A stretch of DNA of 64,000 bases from Lumnitzera littorea (taxonomy: Eukaryota > Streptophyta > Magnoliopsida > Myrtales > Combretaceae). A program made the translations under genes and the position numbers. The notes under the pieces are model-generated. The model saw nothing but the letters and a program-made list of their open reading frames with translations, searched no databases and was not told the origin of the DNA. The DNA lies in assembly GCA_024138015.1 (NCBI GenBank), contig JAMXBB010000007.1, positions 64,867,377-64,931,376 of the forward strand, given 5' to 3'. Positions 1 through 13,303 of the stretch are shown here, piece after piece. Numbering within the stretch: position 1 is the stretch's first letter; each line of letters starts with the position of its first letter.

Positions 1-490
1 TAGTCAACCTATAAGGGGCACGACCCAGTTCTCAATTCTTTTTAAGGTCTTAGATTGGTCAAAGAGCGCTTTACCTGCCTTGGTTAGTTAGCTTATAAAG
101 GGCATGACTAAGTTCTCAATTCTTTTTAAGGTCTTAGCCAGCTCAAGGAGTACTTCGCCCGCCTTGGTTACTCAGCCTATAGGGGCTACAACTAAGTTCT
201 CAATTCTTTTTAAGTCTTATTTGGGTCAAGGAGCGCTTTGCTGGCTTTGGTTAGTCAGCTCATAGAGAGTATGACTAAGTTCTTAATTCTTTTTAGGGTC
301 TTAGTCGGGTTAAAGAGCACTTTGCCTGCCTTAGTTAGTTAGCGTATAGGGGGCACAACTAAGTTCTTAATTCTTTTTAGGTCTTAGCTATTTTAAGGAG
401 TACTTCGTTTGCCTTGGTTTTGACCTCATAGGGGGTATGACCAAGTTCTCATTATTCTCTTTAGGGTTCTTGTTAGTTCACAAGGGTGCT
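1..490. repeat. 84-bp minisatellite, about 6 copies
   Basis: Six degenerate head-to-tail copies. The anchor CTCAATTCTTTTTAAG (or CTTAAT) starts at 31, 115, 199, 282, 366 and 448, giving steps of 84, 84, 83, 84 and 82 bases. Other conserved blocks are TGCCTTGGTTAGT and GGGCA(C/T)GACTAAG. It lies directly upstream of the polypurine tract and 3' LTR of an Ogre/Tat-like element, so I read it as that element's 3' untranslated array. The array probably continues to the left of the window. Confidence 0.85.
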
Positions 491-648
491 ACCTTTACCT
501 TTATTCGTTTCAAGCTTATCATCACCAAAATTCTCAATGGACCAGTCCTATTATAGATAAATAGTTGTAATGTTTTTTAGGATAGAGTTATCCTGAGACA
601 AAAACGGTGTTTCTTTCGTCTTTATGGCAAGTTTTACCCAAACCTCAC

Positions 649-664
649 TATAAAAAGGGGCAGC
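649..664 (+). promoter_or_regulatory. polypurine tract of Ogre/Tat-like element
   Basis: TATAAAAAGGGGCAGC sits immediately before an LTR start (TGTAGGCATGC). The same arrangement occurs in minus orientation in element C at 20899-20914 (TATAAAGAGAGGCAGT then TGTAAACAC). The match between two independent copies identifies it as the plus-strand primer site rather than a TATA box. Confidence 0.7.
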
Positions 665-3324
665 TGTAGGCATGCAAATTTTATCCCTTGTAGTTCTAAT
701 TTTTGTTTTTTTTTTTTTTAAAGAGTCCTAATTCAAAAATTAAAAAAAAAATGATAAATGATAAAAATATAAAAAATTGGAAGAAAAGAAAAATTATAAA
801 GATTTTTTTTAGGAAAATAGTTTTGAGAAAGAAAAAACAGTTTTGGGTTAATGGATTTAATTTAAGCTCGATTCAAATAGCTTTAGAGATTCACGTAGTT
901 TAAGTATGATTTAATCGTACTGAATATCAAGACATAGGTCAATGGCTTAATAGTAAAACATATGAGTATTAGTATCGAATTAGTTTAAGGTCATGAGTTT
1001 GAATCCTATTAGACATATATGTGCTTTTTATTTTTCTTTCTTTCATTTTGTGAAAGTTGGTTGAGCGTATAGGATTCAAATCGATTTTGATTTTTATCAA
1101 ATTAGATTGGAACTGATATAAATGATTTAAATTTAATTTGATTTGATATGATTTAAAGATTTGTTTTTTGAGCTTTATGAATATCAATCGTATGGCATAA
1201 AAAAGGATGGTTTTACACACTCCACTTTTCAATCCATTCTTGCAATTCCATACACAATCGATGGCCCACTCACTGAATCAACCTCACATATGCCTTACAC
1301 TCTAACACGTTGCACCCACTCATTGAAGACACGAATAGCCATTACACATCACCAACGCCCACAACCCCCATACGTTCAAGCACTGACGTCACCTCCTTAA
1401 TCATAATGCAACACATAACCTAACAATCAAAACTCACAGCCCCCCTAATGCACCTACTAAACACCCTGACCCCATAGCACTTGATCGTCATGTTGATCAC
1501 ACAATCACTTGATTGTACAGACATTTGTTCCTCACTGCACACATCCACAATTAGCATTGCACACAACTTGTCTCCACAGTAGCACTACAATTACCATACA
1601 TACGAGTACGCTGTAGTCAATTCCAATACGACAGCATTACTCCATCTACGTCCTCAAACACGAATTGTAGCCCCATATTCACTGTTTTCACCATGCTGCA
1701 GCACACAACAGTCCACATATGTCTACTGCAGCATTGATCCACACATGTCCAGCTGTACGTTGTTAATCAAGTTCACTTGCATGGCAGCAGTCCATGAACA
1801 CATATACGGAGAATCAATTGCACCGCCCTGACGAATCCACGACTCCACTGATTAGACCAAGTACTTCATGCCACTGCTGCAACACATTCAACTAACAAGC
1901 CTATGCTCATAACTGACAGCAGCACATCCTAACGTCCCATTATCCATGCGCCAACCAAACTACTGTAGTATACTCCACGGATAGCACTTGATCTGCAACA
2001 CTACAACACGCCCATCCCTTGTCCAACACACGAGCAGCATGCCAGACTCATGATACTTTACCAGAGGACATTGTCCACTATAGCGCTTGTCGATCACTAC
2101 TGTAGCTCCCTATCCACGCTGCTACACCATCACACAACAGCAAGCCAAGATCACTTTATTGCGCTTTACGGTTTCATCACGATTCATAGCCCATCCACTC
2201 GCATGCTATTGCACATCCTAACGACAGCGGCTCCAACTCTGAACCAACGACATAGTCCACTGTCAACGAGCCTACTTGCACGTCCAACAATCCACATGCA
2301 CGATACAGTGCTCCACGAACACACTTGCGTCCACTATGGAATCACTATACGTCCCTTAATCCACACAGTTGAACAAACCAAATCAGGTTTGATTTTAAGT
2401 TTTTTTTTTCTTATTTATTTATTTATTTATTATTATTATATTATATTAGATCCTTAGTTAGTTATAAGTAGTTAAGTATATTAACTTAGTGGATTCTTTT
2501 GGTATAAGTTTCTTTATATATATATATATATTAAGTATATTATGTTTTATTTATTTATTTAGGTAGTCGTTTAATAGTGGTGTCTATATATATATATATA
2601 TATATATATCTACTTAGGAATTTTTTAGGATTAGTCTTTTTTTTTTTAGAAATCCTCACATAAAAAGTTAGTTTTTATAGAAATAAAAATTAATAAAAAT
2701 GACCTTTTAAAAAAATTTTAGGATGTATTAGAGAGTTTTCTTTAATACTTGAGAATTATGTCTCTTTAGATTTTATTTGAATAAATTAAATTGATAAAAA
2801 TGTAAACTTGGTTGGTCTTTTTTCAAAATTAAAATGAACCAACATACTAAAGTTTTCGAAAAAAGACTTTAGTCGTCTGATTCAACTAGTAGGTACGTAG
2901 GTATTTTCAGGATGATGTTAAAATTTATAGAAACTTATGTTTCTTTTGATTTTGTTTTGGTTTTTATTTTTCTTAAAAAAATTTTAAAAATGATAATTTA
3001 GAAGAATAAACGTAATTTCGGAAAATAGATAGTGGTACATATTAGGGTTTAATAGGTTAGCCCCTGATTTCAGAGCCTTCTGTTTTTTTTTTATCAAATT
3101 AAAATAAAGACTTGTAGCTAAATCATAATTAATCCACTTTATTGATTATGATTTCTGTTTTTTCCCAATTCTGGTTGGGTAGCAACTCCAAAAGTTTTTT
3201 TAATAAAAAACCAAAAAATTCTAATTTCTCTAGTCAATGATTAATACTGAATGGGTTAGGGTTTAGTATTAAATAGAAAATGGGAAATAAAAAAAATTAA
3301 AAAAACTGAAAATCAGGCTTGACA
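665..3324 (+). mobile_element. 3' LTR of Ogre/Tat-like retrotransposon
   Basis: A 2,660-bp LTR of the same family as the LTRs of element C (left copy 2,814 bp), in the opposite orientation. It starts TGTAGGCATGC after the polypurine tract and ends AATCAGGCTTGACA. In reverse complement the order of landmarks matches C: a GGAGTTGCTACCC block (C has GGAGTCGCCAATC), a GAAAACTTTAGTATGTTGG block, then a long GT-rich stretch that here reads CA-rich on + (about 1240-2380). AT dinucleotide runs lie at 2514-2530 and 2585-2609. The 5' part of the element lies left of the window. The open frame of 135 codons at 2050-2457 lies in the skewed stretch and has no recognisable protein feature. Confidence 0.7.
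935..1012 (+). repeat. tRNA-like (SINE-type) Pol III box A/B module
   Basis: Box A TGGCTTAATAG (943-953) fits TRGYNNARNNG exactly. A box B-like GAGTTTGAATCC (995-1006) follows about 50 bp later, the spacing of tRNA-derived SINEs. It lies inside the Ogre-like LTR. Related modules in sense orientation occur in both LTRs of element C, so it may be an old SINE captured by the LTR family. There is no clear A-tail or target duplication. Confidence 0.5.
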
Positions 3325-4111
3325 AATACCTAATTTCTTAACATCCTTAATTCCTTTTAATTACACGAGTCTACTCATTAAAGGACTAGCATCTGAAATA
3401 GCAAACTTGGACATCAAACTAGTAACATAGGTAAATACTTATTCAATAATAATAAAATTAGTCTAATTCGATCTTCAAATGTAATATCATAGATTGAATA
3501 AAAGACAATTGTTACAAAGGAACTAGGGTTCAATAACAATTCACAAAGAATAACTTAAAATAACAACATGATAAAAATAAAAGAAGAAAAGAGATTAGAA
3601 ACCTCTAATATAATTCTAACCTAAGACTATTCCTAAAGGGGCTTTTTTTGCAAATCTAGGCCTAAGCATCTATTTATAGAAGTGAGACATAGATTTACAA
3701 AGAAAACTTAACAAAAATAAAATATTCATAAATCATTGCAAGTCCACGGTAAGATACATGATTGTAGTATTTGAGCATGTACTTGCACTCTATCCAAAAT
3801 CTTCAAAATTTGATAAATTTGAATGTTGAGGGAAACACGGGCATGAACCATGGTTGTGGTCTTCAACTATGTTATTTTCTAAACTTCATTTCTCACTCAA
3901 AATTACTTTCACTTCAATCCTTGATCAATGCTTTTACTTCATAATACTCTAAAACTTGATAAAAATCCTTAAAAGTTCATCAAATGCCTTTCAAAGTCCT
4001 TAAAAATGCAAATTAAACGAATTAAGCCGAAGTTACTATATTATTAACTTGATTAATATCCAACATAATACAAAATTAGTATAGAATATATATGCTAATT
4101 TTACATTATCA
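3325..4111 (-). mobile_element. possible Athila-like LTR, interrupted
   Basis: Read on the minus strand it begins TGATAATGTAAAATTAGC (4111 downward), like the starts of the Athila-like LTRs elsewhere in the window. It has a TATA-like TCTATAAATA at 3680-3671. The remainder would be cut off by the Ogre-like LTR ending at 3324. No second LTR or target duplication is visible, so this is a pattern-based call. Confidence 0.35.
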
Positions 4112-6740
4112 ACATGCTAAGCAAAGTATAATGGAGAATTCAATAAAGGAATATTATTAAAACTACTTCAACTTTGTTGTGTCTATTGCTATGTAATTTT
4201 TTCAATTGAGTTTCCTATTCCTAATGATTGTTATTTTCTTTGAACGAAAATATTTATTTGTATATTTCTATTTCCCAAACGTCAGGAAAGCTTGTTTGAG
4301 AGCAATTATAGTTATGAAATTAACATGTGCATGTTGAGGTTCTAAAAGAAATGTGTAAATATGACAAAAGTTTTATTCACTGTTAGACCTAGCAAATTAA
4401 CATCTAGGACACTAGTACCCAAACCTCAGTTAATTCTTAAGGACCTATTATTTAAGCTTGCGATTCATGACAAAGAAAAAAAAAAATAATAATAAAATTG
4501 TAATAAAATATAGTAGTTAAAATGACCTTCATAAAAGTGGACTTTTGGAAGTAGCAAGATAGAATGGTTAGAAAGTTATTTATATCAATTAACATATATA
4601 ATACACCAAATTAATTCGATAATTATCAAATAAATAGCAAAGGAGGTCTAAATTATGAATATAGCCATGGGGGAAGGTGGCAGTAGAATGTATTCCAAAG
4701 GATAAGTCGATGTACGTGTGACTAAAGAAGGAAAATATATAATAAAAATAATCTCAAATGGTGAATCAACCTATGTAGTACAAGAAATAGGACACCTAAT
4801 ATTAAGCTCAGGAGATTAAACTAAAAGGAGACACTTAGCTTCCATTTAGTTATATTGCATTAGACTGAATGGCATCACTTCCCAGTAAGAGAAGAAGATT
4901 AATTATAAAAAGTTTGTACAACATTTTTCACACCCAAAATTTCCTATCCTTCATCACATGAAACTAAGTAACAAAACCAAGAGTATCTAAGATATGATGA
5001 ATTACTTTTGCTATCATTTTAATCTTTAATGACATCAACTAGACAAATTTAGTCATAGGAAAACTAAGGTAGACATTACTTTATTTCTAGTTTATTGTAA
5101 TGTTTTCAAACTTGTAAAGAATTTCAATATTTTTTTTTTTAAGAAAATTCCTCCAAGTGTAATAGCAATAGGTTGTTATATTCCTTAGCTTCGTATCCTG
5201 TATATAAACTGTAATTTAGCTGGGTTATTATGAAGTGCATGTTAAATCATTAAATATTCTTATAACAAATATGGTAAGTGGCTTGTGGTGTAAATATAAA
5301 TATGATGGTAGTTGGTCTTCATTCTAAGTAACACTATCGTAAGGAAGGTTTAGAATATTTTCCTTTCTTGTAATTTGATAGCATTTGGCTATATAGATAG
5401 ATAGATAGATAGATATCTAGTTGTGTACATGTAGTGTTGTATATATGTTTTCAACATTATAAAGCTTATATGACTATATATGTTTAGCCTTATACATGTT
5501 AATGTGTATTTATGGATATTTCTCGTAAACTTACCTTATATTCTTATACCTTCAGATATATAATGTTTCTACACTTAGTGATGATGATTCCATCTAACCT
5601 TAAGCTTAATTGGTTGTATGTAAATAAACTATAGTATTGCGTTTATTTTACAAAAACTAAATGAAGATCTTGTTATAATAATGTAAAGGATTCAAGTTGT
5701 ATATACGATGTCGATGATGCAATGGGCTAGTAAGACTAAAACAAACATCATGTGAGTAAATATGTAATAAAATGGATATTTGTTAGTTTAAGAATATATA
5801 TATATACCCTCGTTATGACTTTTTTGATACCCAAATATAACTTTATGGATGAAAACCATATTTCCTTAAGAGCACAATGGTGTATTTTATATAATACTTG
5901 ATTAATTAAACCAAAAATTACTTTAGATATAACTTTTATAATATCATATATACATATAACATAGTATTCCTTTATGTTTACATCCTTCCATATGTTAACC
6001 CATTTAATATGATAATAACATACTTGTATAGTAACGTTTAAAGGTTATGCACATTTTTTTATGTACTTTATTAAATGCATGCTATTCTTATAAATAATGT
6101 AAGTATATATAACGACATATATGTATAGTCGTAAATCCTAGCCTATTAAATACATGTATGTACATACACACATCATATATACACTTTTCATATTCAAATA
6201 TCTTATGTGGAGTATGTACTAAATTGGTTTGGAGAGGAAATAATTGAATGTAGGCCAAAATATGGTGATTTAGTAAGATTAGAAAGGATGTCGTTGAATT
6301 AGAAGGTAAACTAGATGATGTATCAATTAAGAACTATAACTAGCTTGAATCAAAGGATAAATCAAAGGTTTTATTGTAAATGTAATACTAAAAACTTATT
6401 CAAAGGCTAAATCAAGGGGTTTTTATTGTGATTTATAACTAGGTTAGAGTTAGAAGAGTAGGTTAGAGGATGGTTTAAGAATTTTAAAGTTAACTACATT
6501 TAGAGGATGTTTGAAAGAATGGTTTAGAGGATAACTTAGGGGATAGCTTCATAGAAATTGAATGAAAATAACATTAAAGTTTGAACACTTAAGTATAACT
6601 ACATTCTAATCTTGGGCTAAAGGACTTAATACTAGGAATAATGAATAAGAATAACGATATTTTATCACTAATATCTGTACTAAAAGTGTCATTTATAATA
6701 TAGGAAGTTTCAATAAAGGAATGCACTACAACTACACTTG
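4112..6740. other. AT-rich DNA without recognisable genes
   Basis: About 2.6 kb of very AT-rich sequence. I see no coding frame, terminal repeats or RNA gene. A (TAGA)n microsatellite lies at about 5393-5415. A degenerate duplication around an AAATCAA(A/G)GG(T/G)TTTTATTG block occurs at about 6350-6440. Part of it may belong to the LTR that ends at 7907. Confidence 0.5.
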
Positions 6741-7907
6741 GTTAAGTAATGAATAATCTAAAGTTGTGACCAACGAGGAATCCAGGTAAGTTGGGATCAA
6801 TACTTTATTGCATTTTGGAATACCAATTTAGGGTACTTGAAGGCTTGAGCATATATTTGTTTGTGCTTATAATTAGTCGGTTGTGTACGCACTTGTATGT
6901 TTTTATTTATTGATTGTATTTTGATTGCAATGTTTGGTGAAGTATCATTCGTTGGATTGCTTGAATTGATTAGTCACCCTTAACCTAAACTAACCTAAGC
7001 CTTAACTAGGACACGCATTACAACCCATTATGGAACGATTAGGACCCTTTAAGTAAATATTGATCTCTTTGAAATGGATACCCGGAAAGGTTTCTTCCTT
7101 ACCCTTAGTCAAATAACATGACAAAAGAGGAGGTCACGATAAAGTTGAGGATGATGGTCTAAAGGTAGTTGCAAAAGGAGAGACGTTTCGATTATATAAG
7201 CTTGGGTTTAACTGTGAGTTGTTGCATTGTGTTGAAACTCCTTAAACTTAGATTAAAGCAGACTCAATTTCTCTAATTTTACTATGGACCAAACAATGTC
7301 GACAATGTCATATAATGACATTTGCTTGATCATGCATTATACATAACTAACTTGGTTGACACCTTTGCTTGCTTTGTTATATACATACATTTTTGTCTCC
7401 ATCCCATTTATTAAGCAATGGTTATTCACTCTCCTATAGAGTCTTTTGTAGGTTAGGAGTAGACTTACAACTTACATTAATACCCAACCTAAAAGTTGAC
7501 GGGACTGGGAAGTGAGAAATTAATAAAGATGCAATCAGAATCTTGTTGCTTTCTAAAGTCTTATTTGTTTTTAAGGAAACTAATTGGGCTACTATGAGTA
7601 ATCTAGTAGTTTTCACAATCGATTGATAAGATAAAGTGTAATGTAAACCAATTAACTTGTAAGTTTTTCTTGTACTTCTAAAGTTTTATATAGAAGGATA
7701 TGAATTAAGAAATTATTTTACAAAGAAGTTAACATACTACTATATATGTTTTATTAAAACACAAGTAGCAAACCAAATGCTTCAAAGCTATATAGTTTAA
7801 TTTTCCTTGTGTGAACTAAGTATATAGTAATGGTTGTGAGGTCTACTTCCACCTTAAAATAGTTTATATGGTGGGATTGTTGCAACTCTACTACTTAAGG
7901 CGTGACA
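6740..7907 (+). mobile_element. 3' part of a Tekay-like LTR
   Basis: The last 80 bp, from GGTTGTGAGG to GGCGTGACA, align closely with the reverse complement of the LTR that starts at 63555 (GGTTGTGAAG to GGGGCGTGACA). The lineage marker pattern 'CTCA(C/T)TAAG...TTTCTTTTGCAGGTT' is present in degenerate form at about 7405-7455. The 5' boundary is not found, so this may be a truncated or solo LTR. Bases following the end are ATTAC. Confidence 0.6.
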
Positions 7908-8193
7908 ATTACTCAATTTAATGATGCGTTGTCCTAATAGCAAGGTTCATAATGATGTCATTATTGATATTCACTTAGCATCATATCTTCATATAAGATA
8001 TATGACCAATTAACCCCATACTAACAAAAATTCAGCTATTTAAATTTTCTTCTTCCATAGAGCCTAATTGAATTTTCTTCTCCTTTAGAGCCTAATCATG
8101 GATCAACCTAGGCATAGTTATACCTTTAGAATTTCATACATGTACCTATCTACATGGCTTTCAGTTTTAGAATCAAATTTAGAGTTTCAAACA
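7908..8193. other. short spacer between two LTRs
   Basis: Unassigned sequence with a small internal repeat (AGAGCCTAATTGAATTTTCTT and AGAGCCTAATC, 8059-8097). A 60-codon open frame starts at 8098 and runs into the next LTR. Nothing marks it as a gene. Confidence 0.4.
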
Positions 8194-8198
8194 AGGTA

Positions 8199-11100
8199 TG
8201 TAAACCCTACAAATTTCCCAAATAATGGGTTAGAAGTTAATAATATTTCTCAAATGATACCCTTAGTGTTGGCAAGATAACTAACCTGAAATTGAGAGAG
8301 TATTCTCAAAAACTTGAACTTGAACTCAAACTCCTAAAACCCTAAATGCCAGTCTTAGCCTTAGTTTGACCCTTGTACTTTAAAGCCTTAAAATCTTATA
8401 AATAAATGCCAATAACTATTGTTAACTCTTAAGGTCAACCTAATCTAATGAAACTAACCTCAAACTTTAATGGGAAAAAGCTTGATAATTGAAGCCTATG
8501 GAGCTCATTGAAATCGATGAAGGGTAAGCTAAGCCAAAAATGAATATTGATATAAATAACCCTAACAATGAATTCAAAACCTTAAAATGAATACAATGAA
8601 TTCAAAACCTTAAAATGAATACAATGAATTCAAAATCTTAAAATGAATACTATAAGTCTTAAATGAACCTTCAAAACTTAAAACCCTAATTAGAACCCTA
8701 ATACATGCAAACCCTTGAAATGATTGTAAAACCTTAATTTGTTGTCGAAAACCCTAATCTAACTATTGTATTCTAATTAAATAGTAAAACTAGTTACTAA
8801 TTGCTTAATTACCTTAAAACCTTATTCTATTCTCTAAAACATACTCAAACAACAATAATTGTATGAATTCCTTAAACTAATTAGAAAAGATGACTTAATG
8901 GGCTTGACTAACTTAATTTGGTACATTAAGCAATCAACTGTATGTAATTAATGTCAAGTGCACGAGTAATTAAGATTAAGAAACTTAATTACACCTTAAT
9001 TTGCTAATCGGGTTTTACATCATGATTAACTATAAGTCAAGAGTGATTAATCATCTAAAGCCAAAGGGATTATATAAAAATATCTCCTTAATAATGCTAA
9101 CATCATGCTTGGGGGGATATTGTAAACCTTGAAAACTTTCAAATTCGAACTCAGATTTGTATATAGGAGTAAATGGATAATACCTAGGATCACTCAAGAT
9201 ATAATAAAAAAACCCCTTAAATAAAACAATTTAATCCTGAATAATAAGTCACAAGCCTTAAATAATAAGTAAAAAAACCCTAAAAAGAGTAAAACCTAAA
9301 ACCTTAATCATATGCGTAAAATCATAATACTCGAGAAACCTTAATATGATTGGAAAAATATCAATATACTGAGCAAAACATTAATTGGAAGTCTATAACC
9401 CTAATTCAACTAAGAAACTCTAAGTATATCCTTAAACCATTTGTTAATTGCAAATGATTTCTCTTATCGCTCAAAAACTCTAATTTGCCAGCCTCATACG
9501 TAGTCTAAAAACCTTAATTGGTCCTAAATAATAAAGGACTTGAGCAAGCAAAATAATATAGGTCAATGAACTTAATTAAAAAGATAAAATATGGAAAGAC
9601 CCTAGTTACACCTTAATTAGGTCCATTGCTTAATCAATAACAATTGTGATTAATTAGCTTAATTACCCTTTAATCTGTCTATCAACTCTAATTGTATCTT
9701 AATTAGTAACAAATCAAACTCAATTAAGAATAAATGACAAATAATTAATTGGGCATCAACGGACACTTATTCTTTAGGAGACAAAAATCTTTCCTCATTT
9801 AGCAAAAAGCAAACAAGGTACGCTAGTACCAAGAGAGGACCATATACCCTTATCTCAAAATGGCCACCTCTTGTCCCCCATATCCCACCTCTACCGGCAA
9901 TTTCACCCCTTAAAATGCTTCATTTGACCCCATTTTTTACTCTTAGAAAACCTTAGGAAACCCTCTCTACAAACACAAATAAAAATCAAGGAAAGAAGGA
10001 AGGAAAACTAATAAGTGCTCTTGGATTTCCCTAGGCACATCAGCGCCTTTTAGTACTACCACCACTATACACCACCAAATCACAAATTATTACTACCAAA
10101 ATGTTACGCATACATTGTAGTTTCCTATTGACAAACATTTTCACCCAAAGAAGCATGTTTCAATGTTTTTTTTTTTTTTTTTGAGTAGAAAAGTTAGGGC
10201 TCGTGTAAACCAGTTTAAGGTAAAACTCACCTAACTTAAGTTTTCTATTTACACTAATTTTACCTATGATATCTTAAGAGTTTAAGATTAGAAATACTAT
10301 ATAAATATGTTATAATCATGTAAATGTCATTTTAGAGCCTTATGATTACACATTTATTCATATATTTAGCTACTTTGCTACTTATATTTTAAAAGTATAG
10401 GAGATAGTTCTATATAGATAACTTGAAAAGAAGTTGAAAAAGCACCAAGAACCTCAACTTCCTTTGCATGTCTCTCCCTCCTTGATATATATCCATCTTG
10501 TTTTCACTATGTTATGTGATATTATTATTTTAAAATAAGTAGAAATGTGATTAAAAATAAGGAAAATACACTTAAATAAGTGTTGAATGGATGAAGTTGA
10601 AGAAACCCTAGAGAACCCTTACTTGGCTGTCACTGTTGATTGGCTTAAAGAATTATAAATTTTGATTAATTAGTTTAATGACATGATTAATTAGTGTTAA
10701 GTATAATTTAAGGTGTAATTAATTGAGTTAAGTAGGGTAACGATGAATTAATGACCTAAACTAGTTAAGTTGGTGATTAGGGCCTTAGGAATAGTGTTAG
10801 AAACCCCATTAATGAAATGAACCTGATATGCAAAACTTAGTGAAATGGATCATTTAGTGGATCCAATAAGATATTTGACCCATAAGAATAAGTTAGAATC
10901 AAGATTAGAGTTGTAAAATACAAATTAGACTTAAACTAGCTTAGTTAGTGATTAAGGCATTAGAAATATGATTAGAAGCCTAATAAATGAAAAGAACTAG
11001 ATCTGACTCCTAATAGAAAATGGACTTATTTTAGGGCATTTAGAGGGCTTAGGCCCAAATTAAAAAGTGGAGTTAGGCTTAAATCCCTAAAATGTAAGAT

Positions 11101-12883
11101 AAGCCCAAAACTTCTTAAAAGGAAGTGACTAGATCTAATCCTTAAATTAAAAGGTTCATAAAATAAAATATAAAAGGTCTATTAAGTGTAAAGCCTATTA
11201 AAACCATCCTCTATAGGCCCCTTAGTATGCTAAGGCCATAAACTAATAAAAAGGCCCCATTTAAGCCTACAAGAGTAACATTAAGGCTCGAATTAAAAGC
11301 TATGGAATTTGGGCTGAAACTTAAACTTAAAATACCTAAATAAAGGCCTAAATGGTCAAGAGTAAGGCCTAACACTCAAAATTAAGCCTAAAGCCCAAAA
11401 CGAGGCCTAAATCCTAAAGTAGTAAAACCAACCATTGACCAATGAACTTTTTTGACCTAAACTGAATTCTTACAAGTTCAAACACTGAAAAGGACCTCAC
11501 AAAATGAAAGAACACTTGAAAACGATGAAAATCAACTATGAGAACATGAAATTTTGAATTAAAACTAGAAAGTTATGACCAAAATACGAAATAAGTGGAA
11601 ATAGGGAAATTATAACGAGGCTAGTGAATAGATTACGTTTAAGATGAGTCTTATTTGCTTTAATTACCTTACTCAAGTGATTTGGAATACCAAGTTTAAG
11701 ACTATTGAGAACTACTGGGAATACTAAACTTTAAGTCGAGTAAGTATACTGCCCTTTATTTTACTCTGTTATGTGCTTGTAGTTAGTGTACCGTCTAATT
11801 AAATCTAATAATTGAACTTGTTGTATGTTGGGGTATATAGGAATTTGTATGCACTTACTTTGGTTGACTTTTGCTTGTAAAATATCATAAGATATTTTGA
11901 ACACCCTCTTTTGCTACATTAGAACTTAAGGTATTGGAGTGTTTGGAATATATTTGCTTGGTTACCTTACAAAACCGAATTAATAAATATTTGACCTTTA
12001 ATTAAATTAGACATGCATTGCATCTTATTGCATAAGTTAAAGCGTGTTAGCACTACACAATAGAGTGGGAGGTCATGCATAGATGGATCCATATTGATAT
12101 TATATGTTGTGATTGTTTATCATACGATATATTCGTACGGCATGTTTTTGACTTGACCTTTAGGATTTACTTGGCTTTGGGGAGTGTTGCTTTTTGCTTG
12201 TGCTTGAGCCGTGTCTACTACTGAGGGTGTTCATACTACTAAGAGAACTCATATTGGACGTGGATACTTGGGTCTTGATGTAATTAAATACTTCCTAACC
12301 TAGGTAACGGTAGGCATAAAACCATACTATATGCAGTTACTGGTTGACTGTATATGCTATTTGCATTACATATGCTTGTACATGCATTCATATGTTTGGT
12401 CAATAACTTGCTTGTTATTGTTCGATGGTAAGGTAAAAAAGTTACTCATTAAGTTGGATATAGCTTACCCGTAAATGGTTTCTTTTACAGGTCTTACAAA
12501 GCTAGGATTGGGCTAGGATTCGAGTACAAAGTGCTCCACTGGGTTAAGGAAGTAGAATGATAAGTTTAGAAAAGTAAATAGGATAATTAAATTAAACTTT
12601 CAAGTGTCTAGTGGCTTTATGATTATCGAAATTGATATTCCCTTTTTTATTGTTTGGTAAGTGATTCCAACTCTCTACAGTTTTAGTAATTGTAGATGGC
12701 TAGATCACTTATAGCTATATATAATATATTTAAGTAGATGTATGTAAAAAGATTAGGTATGATTAGAGACTTACAAGTTAGAGTCTTGCAATCTCTGATT
12801 TGTAAGACGGTCTTTATATCATGAGTGTACATAAGATATGAAGATTTTAGGTAAAACTACTAGTCCCCCTCATTGAGTTTACA
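8199..12883 (+). mobile_element. solo LTR 1, Tekay-like family, 4,685 bp
   Basis: Starts TGTAAACCCTAC and ends GAGTTTACA. It is flanked by a perfect 5-bp target duplication AGGTA (8194-8198 and 12884-12888). The 3' 450 bp align with the ends of solo LTRs 2 and 3, including GAGTCTTGCAATCTCTGA(T/C)TT, AAGATTTTAGGTAA and CTACTAG(T/G)(C)CCCC blocks. No primer site, gag or pol lies inside, so it is a solo LTR rather than a full element. The 5' third is rich in AACCCTAAAACC-like phrases. A 28-bp tandem repeat occurs at 8567-8650. The family assignment to the Tekay/Del chromovirus lineage rests on the length and the exon-like TTTCTTTTACAGGT segment. Confidence 0.85.
8567..8650. repeat. 28-bp tandem repeat, 3 copies
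   Basis: Three near-identical units beginning AATGAATTCAAAACC and ending AAAATGAATAC, at 8567, 8595 and 8623. One substitution distinguishes the third unit. They lie inside solo LTR 1, so they are younger than its insertion or specific to its master copy. Confidence 0.9.
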
Positions 12884-12888
12884 AGGTA

Positions 12889-13303
12889 GTTGCATGACCT
12901 TGGAAGCTCCTTAGAGGTTCCATTCAAAGTTCAAATTAGATTGTTCTTGCTAAGAATCGTTTTGTTTTATAATTACTTTTTTAATGTTCTAATTAGATAA
13001 CTTAATTTCTTTGCAAGTCATTAGACTAAATGTGAAATAGGGGGAAAAGAAACATGGAAAGGTAGTAAAATTATATAATCCTATGGCTATGAAGCTTTGG
13101 CGAGTTCATGATCTTGTTGAAAAAGTGCTCGATAAGTAACAAAACCTCCTAAACCTGTAGCATTAGTTATTAATCTAAACTTATGTCCACTTGGTGTAAA
13201 TTAAAAGGGAAATGGATAAATTATGGAGGCAAAAAGTACCAATTGATATAATGCTTACATTAGAACCACCATGAAGCATTATATCTAAGAAAATAATGCA
13301 TAC
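12889..13303. other. unassigned spacer before element A
   Basis: About 400 bp of AT-rich sequence between the duplication flanking solo LTR 1 and the 5' LTR of element A. I see no gene or repeat signature. Confidence 0.4.

Noticed and set aside
649..660. TATA box (TATAAAAAGGGG) of an LTR promoter
   Set aside because: The same sequence, followed at once by an LTR start, recurs on the minus strand at 20914-20899, so it is a polypurine tract.
2050..2457. 135-codon open frame
   Set aside because: It lies in the CA-rich part of an LTR, with no domain, no codon pattern and no conserved counterpart.
3177..3196. Athila primer site on the minus strand next to the possible LTR at 3325-4111
   Set aside because: The GGAGTTGCTACCC string corresponds better to the GGAGTCGCC block found inside the Ogre-like LTRs, and it lies within one.
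9121..9130. LTR start TGTAAACCTT
   Set aside because: The perfect duplication AGGTA places the true start of this solo LTR at 8199.
8281..9420. Telomere-like AACCCTAA phrases
   Set aside because: They are scattered and irregular, not tandem, and are typical of this LTR family.
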